A stretch of 56,061 bases of DNA from an uncultured Lachnospiraceae bacterium (GTDB taxonomy: Bacteria > Bacillota > Clostridia > Lachnospirales > Lachnospiraceae): positions 1-56,061 of the forward strand of contig ONHZ01000037.1 of NCBI GenBank assembly GCA_900317755.1, written 5' to 3'. A program made the translations under genes and the position numbers. Every line of letters starts with the position of its first letter. The stretch's first letter is position 1. Shown one piece after another: positions 53,481 through 56,061 of this stretch. The notes below the pieces were generated by a model that was not told where the DNA came from, did not search any database, and worked only from the letters and a program-made list of their open reading frames with translations.

Positions 53481-55718
53481 TTAACGTTTCGTGCCCTTAG
53501 CCGCACGCTTGTTGATCTTCATATTCTGAAGGATTACTTTCTTTCCGTCAACCTCAACTGTATGATCTATTCCTTTTTTCAGAAGATACACATCAGTGAC
53601 TTCATCCTTTTCAGAAAGTGAAATACCCTTAACGCCAAGCGCATTTTTCTTCTGTTCTGGCACTTCAGATACATCTATTCGAAGGAAATAATGATTCTTC
53701 GTGCGGAAGACAATATTGTCATCTGACTCGACATTATGAATAAATACAAAGCTGTCTCCGTCTCCTAGTTTCGATGCCATGACCGTTTTTCTTGAAATAA
53801 GGTCAAATTCTGTACCATCGATGATCTTTATCAGTCCTGACTTCGTTGCGAAAAGAAGCTTCTGCTTAATAATATCTGACATGACACCAATAAATACGAT
53901 ATTTTCCTTTGAACTGTCGAAATTCGATGCATTATCGATTGGCATGCCCTTGTCCTTGAACTTGACGGTCGGGATATCCATAGCCTTCAAAATATGCATA
54001 TTTCCAGTATCAGTAAACAAGCAGAGCCTGTCGGTGTTCTTCATCGTAAAGAGATAGCGAGCTTCTGTTTCTATCGCCTCTTTATTTCTTTCGTATGTGG
54101 CAAGATCGAATTCCTTTGCATAGAAGAATCTGTCGATCATCACGCAGACATCCGTCTCTTCTATTGGCTTTTCTTCAAATACAGCTTCTGAAATCACATT
54201 GATTTCGGTCTTTCTCGGTTTCTCAAATTCCTTCTTGATTGACTTTAAGTCTTCAATGATGGTCTTTGCCATGGAAGCCTTGTTTGAAAGAATGTCAGTG
54301 TACTCGGCGATTTTCTGCATCGTCTCTTTATATTCTTTTTCAAGCGCTTCGATTTCAAGACCGATGAGTTTATAGAGACGCATCTCAAGGATTGCATCTG
54401 CCTGCCGCTCGGTAAAGAGTAATTTGGCGGCATCCTTCTTTGAAGCTGCTGACTTAAACTTTATTCCTTCTGTAACGCCATGGACAAGGCATTCCTTTGC
54501 CTGGACACGGGTCTTGGAACCGCGGAGAATTTCAATGATAAGGTCGATGACGTCGCAGGCCTTGATCAGACCTTCTTCGATTTCCTTCTTGTCACGGGCT
54601 TTCTGAAGAAGTGTCGTATACTTTCTCGTTGCAAGCTCGTACTGGAATTCAACATGATGGCGGATCAGAGGAACGAGGCCGAGTGTCTCAGGGCGTCCAT
54701 CTGAAACTGCAAGCATATTCACGCCAAAGGTGTCTTCAAGACGGGTCTTCTTGTAGAGTAGATTCAGGACATTGTCAACATCAGCGCCCTTCTTAAGCTC
54801 GATTACGATTCGGATTCCATCCTTGCCGGACTGGTTTGAAATATCGGTAATGTCATTTGTGACCTTTGTTTCTACGAGATGTGCGACATCATTTAAGAAT
54901 TTGCCGATGCCTGCGCCGATCATCGTATAAGGGATTTCAGTGACGATAATATTGACCTTGCCATTCTTTCCCTTCTCAATTTCGGTCTTGCCACGGAGAC
55001 GGAGTTTTCCAACGCCTGTAGAATAAATTGCTTCAAGCTCATCTGCATTTGCGACAATACCGCCTGTCGGGAAATCCGGTCCCTTGATGTATTTCATCAT
55101 CTGCTTCGTGGACATGTCCGGATTTTTCATGTAGGCAATACAGCCATCGATGACCTCCCCTAAATTGTGAGGAGGAATGCTTGTTGCCATGCCGACAGCG
55201 ATGCCTTCTGAACCATTGATGAGGATATTCGGAATCCTGACCGGAAGGACGGTAGGCTCCTTTTCTGTCTCATCGAAATTCGGCATGAAATCGACAACGT
55301 CCAGGTCAAGATCCTTTAAGAATACTTCCTCAGTAATCTTCTGCAGTCTCGCTTCTGTATAACGCATGGCTGCGGCGCCATCGCCCTCGATTGAGCCGAA
55401 ATTGCCATGGCCATCAACTAATGGAAGACCCTTCTTAAAATCCTGCGCCATGACGACAAGGGAATCATAAATAGAACTGTCGCCATGCGGATGATATTTA
55501 CCCATCGTATCGCCGACAATTCTTGCAGATTTCCTGTATGGGCGATCTGACCTTATGCCAAGCTCGTACATATCATATAGCACACGCCTCTGCACAGGCT
55601 TAAGACCATCCCTTACATCGGGCAGCGCCCTTGAAATGATGACGCTCATCGCATAGTCGATGTAGGACTTTCGCATGAGCTCTGAATATTCAGTTCTGAT
55701 TATTTCTTCTTCTGCCAT
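53481..55718 (-). CDS. Type IIA topoisomerase subunit A (ParC/GyrA family)
   Basis: The 745-residue product is the DNA-breaking subunit of a gyrase- or topo IV-type enzyme. It shows the family start [32 protein letters not shown], the quinolone region [12 protein letters not shown] with Ser81, and the catalytic Tyr120 in [22 protein letters not shown] and [15 protein letters not shown] follow. The C-terminal beta-pinwheel is short and the place of the GyrA box (QRRGGKG in gyrase) reads [11 protein letters not shown], so true negative supercoiling is doubtful. This points to a topo IV-like or lineage-specific second enzyme. The partner B subunit gene would lie outside the window. Confidence 0.9.
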   Translation of the reverse strand: MAEEEIIRTEYSELMRKSYIDYAMSVIISRALPDVRDGLKPVQRRVLYDMYELGIRSDRPYRKSARIVGDTMGKYHPHGDSSIYDSLVVMAQDFKKGLPLVDGHGNFGSIEGDGAAAMRYTEARLQKITEEVFLKDLDLDVVDFMPNFDETEKEPTVLPVRIPNILINGSEGIAVGMATSIPPHNLGEVIDGCIAYMKNPDMSTKQMMKYIKGPDFPTGGIVANADELEAIYSTGVGKLRLRGKTEIEKGKNGKVNIIVTEIPYTMIGAGIGKFLNDVAHLVETKVTNDITDISNQSGKDGIRIVIELKKGADVDNVLNLLYKKTRLEDTFGVNMLAVSDGRPETLGLVPLIRHHVEFQYELATRKYTTLLQKARDKKEIEEGLIKACDVIDLIIEILRGSKTRVQAKECLVHGVTEGIKFKSAASKKDAAKLLFTERQADAILEMRLYKLIGLEIEALEKEYKETMQKIAEYTDILSNKASMAKTIIEDLKSIKKEFEKPRKTEINVISEAVFEEKPIEETDVCVMIDRFFYAKEFDLATYERNKEAIETEARYLFTMKNTDRLCLFTDTGNMHILKAMDIPTVKFKDKGMPIDNASNFDSSKENIVFIGVMSDIIKQKLLFATKSGLIKIIDGTEFDLISRKTVMASKLGDGDSFVFIHNVESDDNIVFRTKNHYFLRIDVSEVPEQKKNALGVKGISLSEKDEVTDVYLLKKGIDHTVEVDGKKVILQNMKINKRAAKGTKR

Positions 55719-55744
55719 ATCTTTACCAAATGAAAACTATAAAA

Positions 55745-55904
55745 GTCGCTCCCGCACGGACAATACTGTCTCTCGCACGTCGTCTCGCGCCTCATGGATT
55801 TTTGCTCGCGTCACATAAATTCGTGCTGCGCTATCGCTTGCACTCATTAAGTGACGAGTAAAATCCATGCGTGCTGTGAGACAGTATTGCCGTGCTCGCG
55901 CTCT
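55745..55904 (+). repeat. Palindromic intergenic element C
   Basis: This element lies 26 bases upstream of the topoisomerase gene, in a 343-base gap that runs to the window end. CAATACTGTCTC (55761-55772) pairs perfectly with GAGACAGTATTG (55878-55889). GCACG (55775-55779) pairs with CGTGC (55870-55874), ATGGATTTT (55794-55802) with AAAATCCAT (55860-55868), and GTCAC (55810-55814) with GTGAC (55851-55855). Arms resemble element A, with compensatory differences. The unpaired strand is TCGTCTCGCGCCTC (55780-55793). A separate perfect palindrome CTTACTTGCAAGTAAG follows at 55903-55918. Confidence 0.85.
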
Positions 55905-55995
55905 TACTTGCAAGTAAGTAAGCCGATGGTGGAAACTTTTCTGCGTGTGCATAAAGTGAGTAGTGCAAAATAGAAAAGTGCATGTTCACAAGCGC

Positions 55996-56057
55996 AGATT
56001 TGCCATGGATGGCAAATCTAGCCGAACGCGCCTGGATGGCGCATAAAGGCGGCGCGT
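55996..56057. repeat. Two perfect hairpins at the window edge
   Basis: AGATTTGCCAT and ATGGCAAATCT (55996-56006, 56009-56019) form a perfect 11-bp stem with a two-base gap. GCGCC-TGGAT-GGCGC (56028-56042) forms a second, inside wider arms ACGCGCC (56026-56032) and GGCGCGT (56051-56057). Both hairpins contain TGGATGGC. The stretch 55919-55995 holds nothing I can name, and the element may continue beyond the window. Confidence 0.55.
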
Positions 56058-56061
56058 AAAT

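Overview
The window is ordinary chromosome of a low-to-moderate GC Firmicute, most likely a Lachnospiraceae-type clostridium. The evidence is the gene content and order: phoH - pgpH-like - ybeY, mutS - mutL, fhs - folD, rex next to an ABC-F gene, a perfect CIRCE in front of groES-groEL, class II EPSP synthase, an endonuclease-type MutL, and AGGAGG-like ribosome binding sites. Nearly all genes lie on the minus strand. The plus-strand exceptions are a broken pdxS/pdxT locus, an AEC transporter, aroA and a small membrane protein. I see no tRNA, rRNA, CRISPR array, integrase, transposase or prophage gene.

Layout. 0-6 kb: miaA, an AlkD-like repair protein, a small hypothetical, cdd, an aldose-epimerase-like gene, a pdxS/pdxT deletion remnant, an AEC transporter and an internally deleted histidine phosphatase. 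6-19.6 kb: a long co-directional chain phoH, pgpH-like, ybeY, DUF3048, a SpoVB/MurJ-type flippase, two FAD enzymes, mutS, mutL. 19.7-26.6 kb: a zinc-ribbon/TPR protein, folD, fhs, ftsK. 26.7-37 kb: glgA, yebC, a CNNM/CorC-type protein, alr, nnrD, a coiled-coil protein, rex, an ABC-F ATPase, icd. 37-43 kb: leuS, tyrA, divergent aroA, a SEC-C protein and a small membrane protein. 43.6-49.5 kb: a two-gene ABC exporter with a GldG-like domain, purA, degV. 49.7-56 kb: groEL-groES under HrcA control, a DUF308-like membrane protein, a HAD phosphatase and a type IIA topoisomerase A subunit.

The most unusual structure is not a gene. At least nine intergenic gaps hold a large, GC-richer imperfect palindrome of 54-218 bp (D 1-97 partial, E 8019-8236, A 10952-11127, G 20986-21101, H 21978-22031, B 37092-37256, I 40793-40959, F 43440-43576, C 55745-55904). 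The elements usually fill the gap between neighbours, leaving only about 2-35 bp beside each start or stop codon. In the best-defined ones (A, B, C, E, F, G) the outer arms differ from locus to locus yet pair with each other inside each element. A one-sided unpaired C/G/T-rich strand and parts of the stem and apex are shared between loci. Several stem positions differ between elements by compensatory pairs. I read these as a modular, covarying hairpin family. I do not recognise it as any named repeat or RNA family.

A second theme is gene decay. pdxS and pdxT have collapsed into one frameshifted remnant, apparently by a microhomology deletion. A histidine phosphatase 1.2 kb away has lost its middle in frame. 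The PgpH-type protein keeps its place in the conserved phoH-ybeY cluster but has lost both the HD dyad and the extracellular domain.
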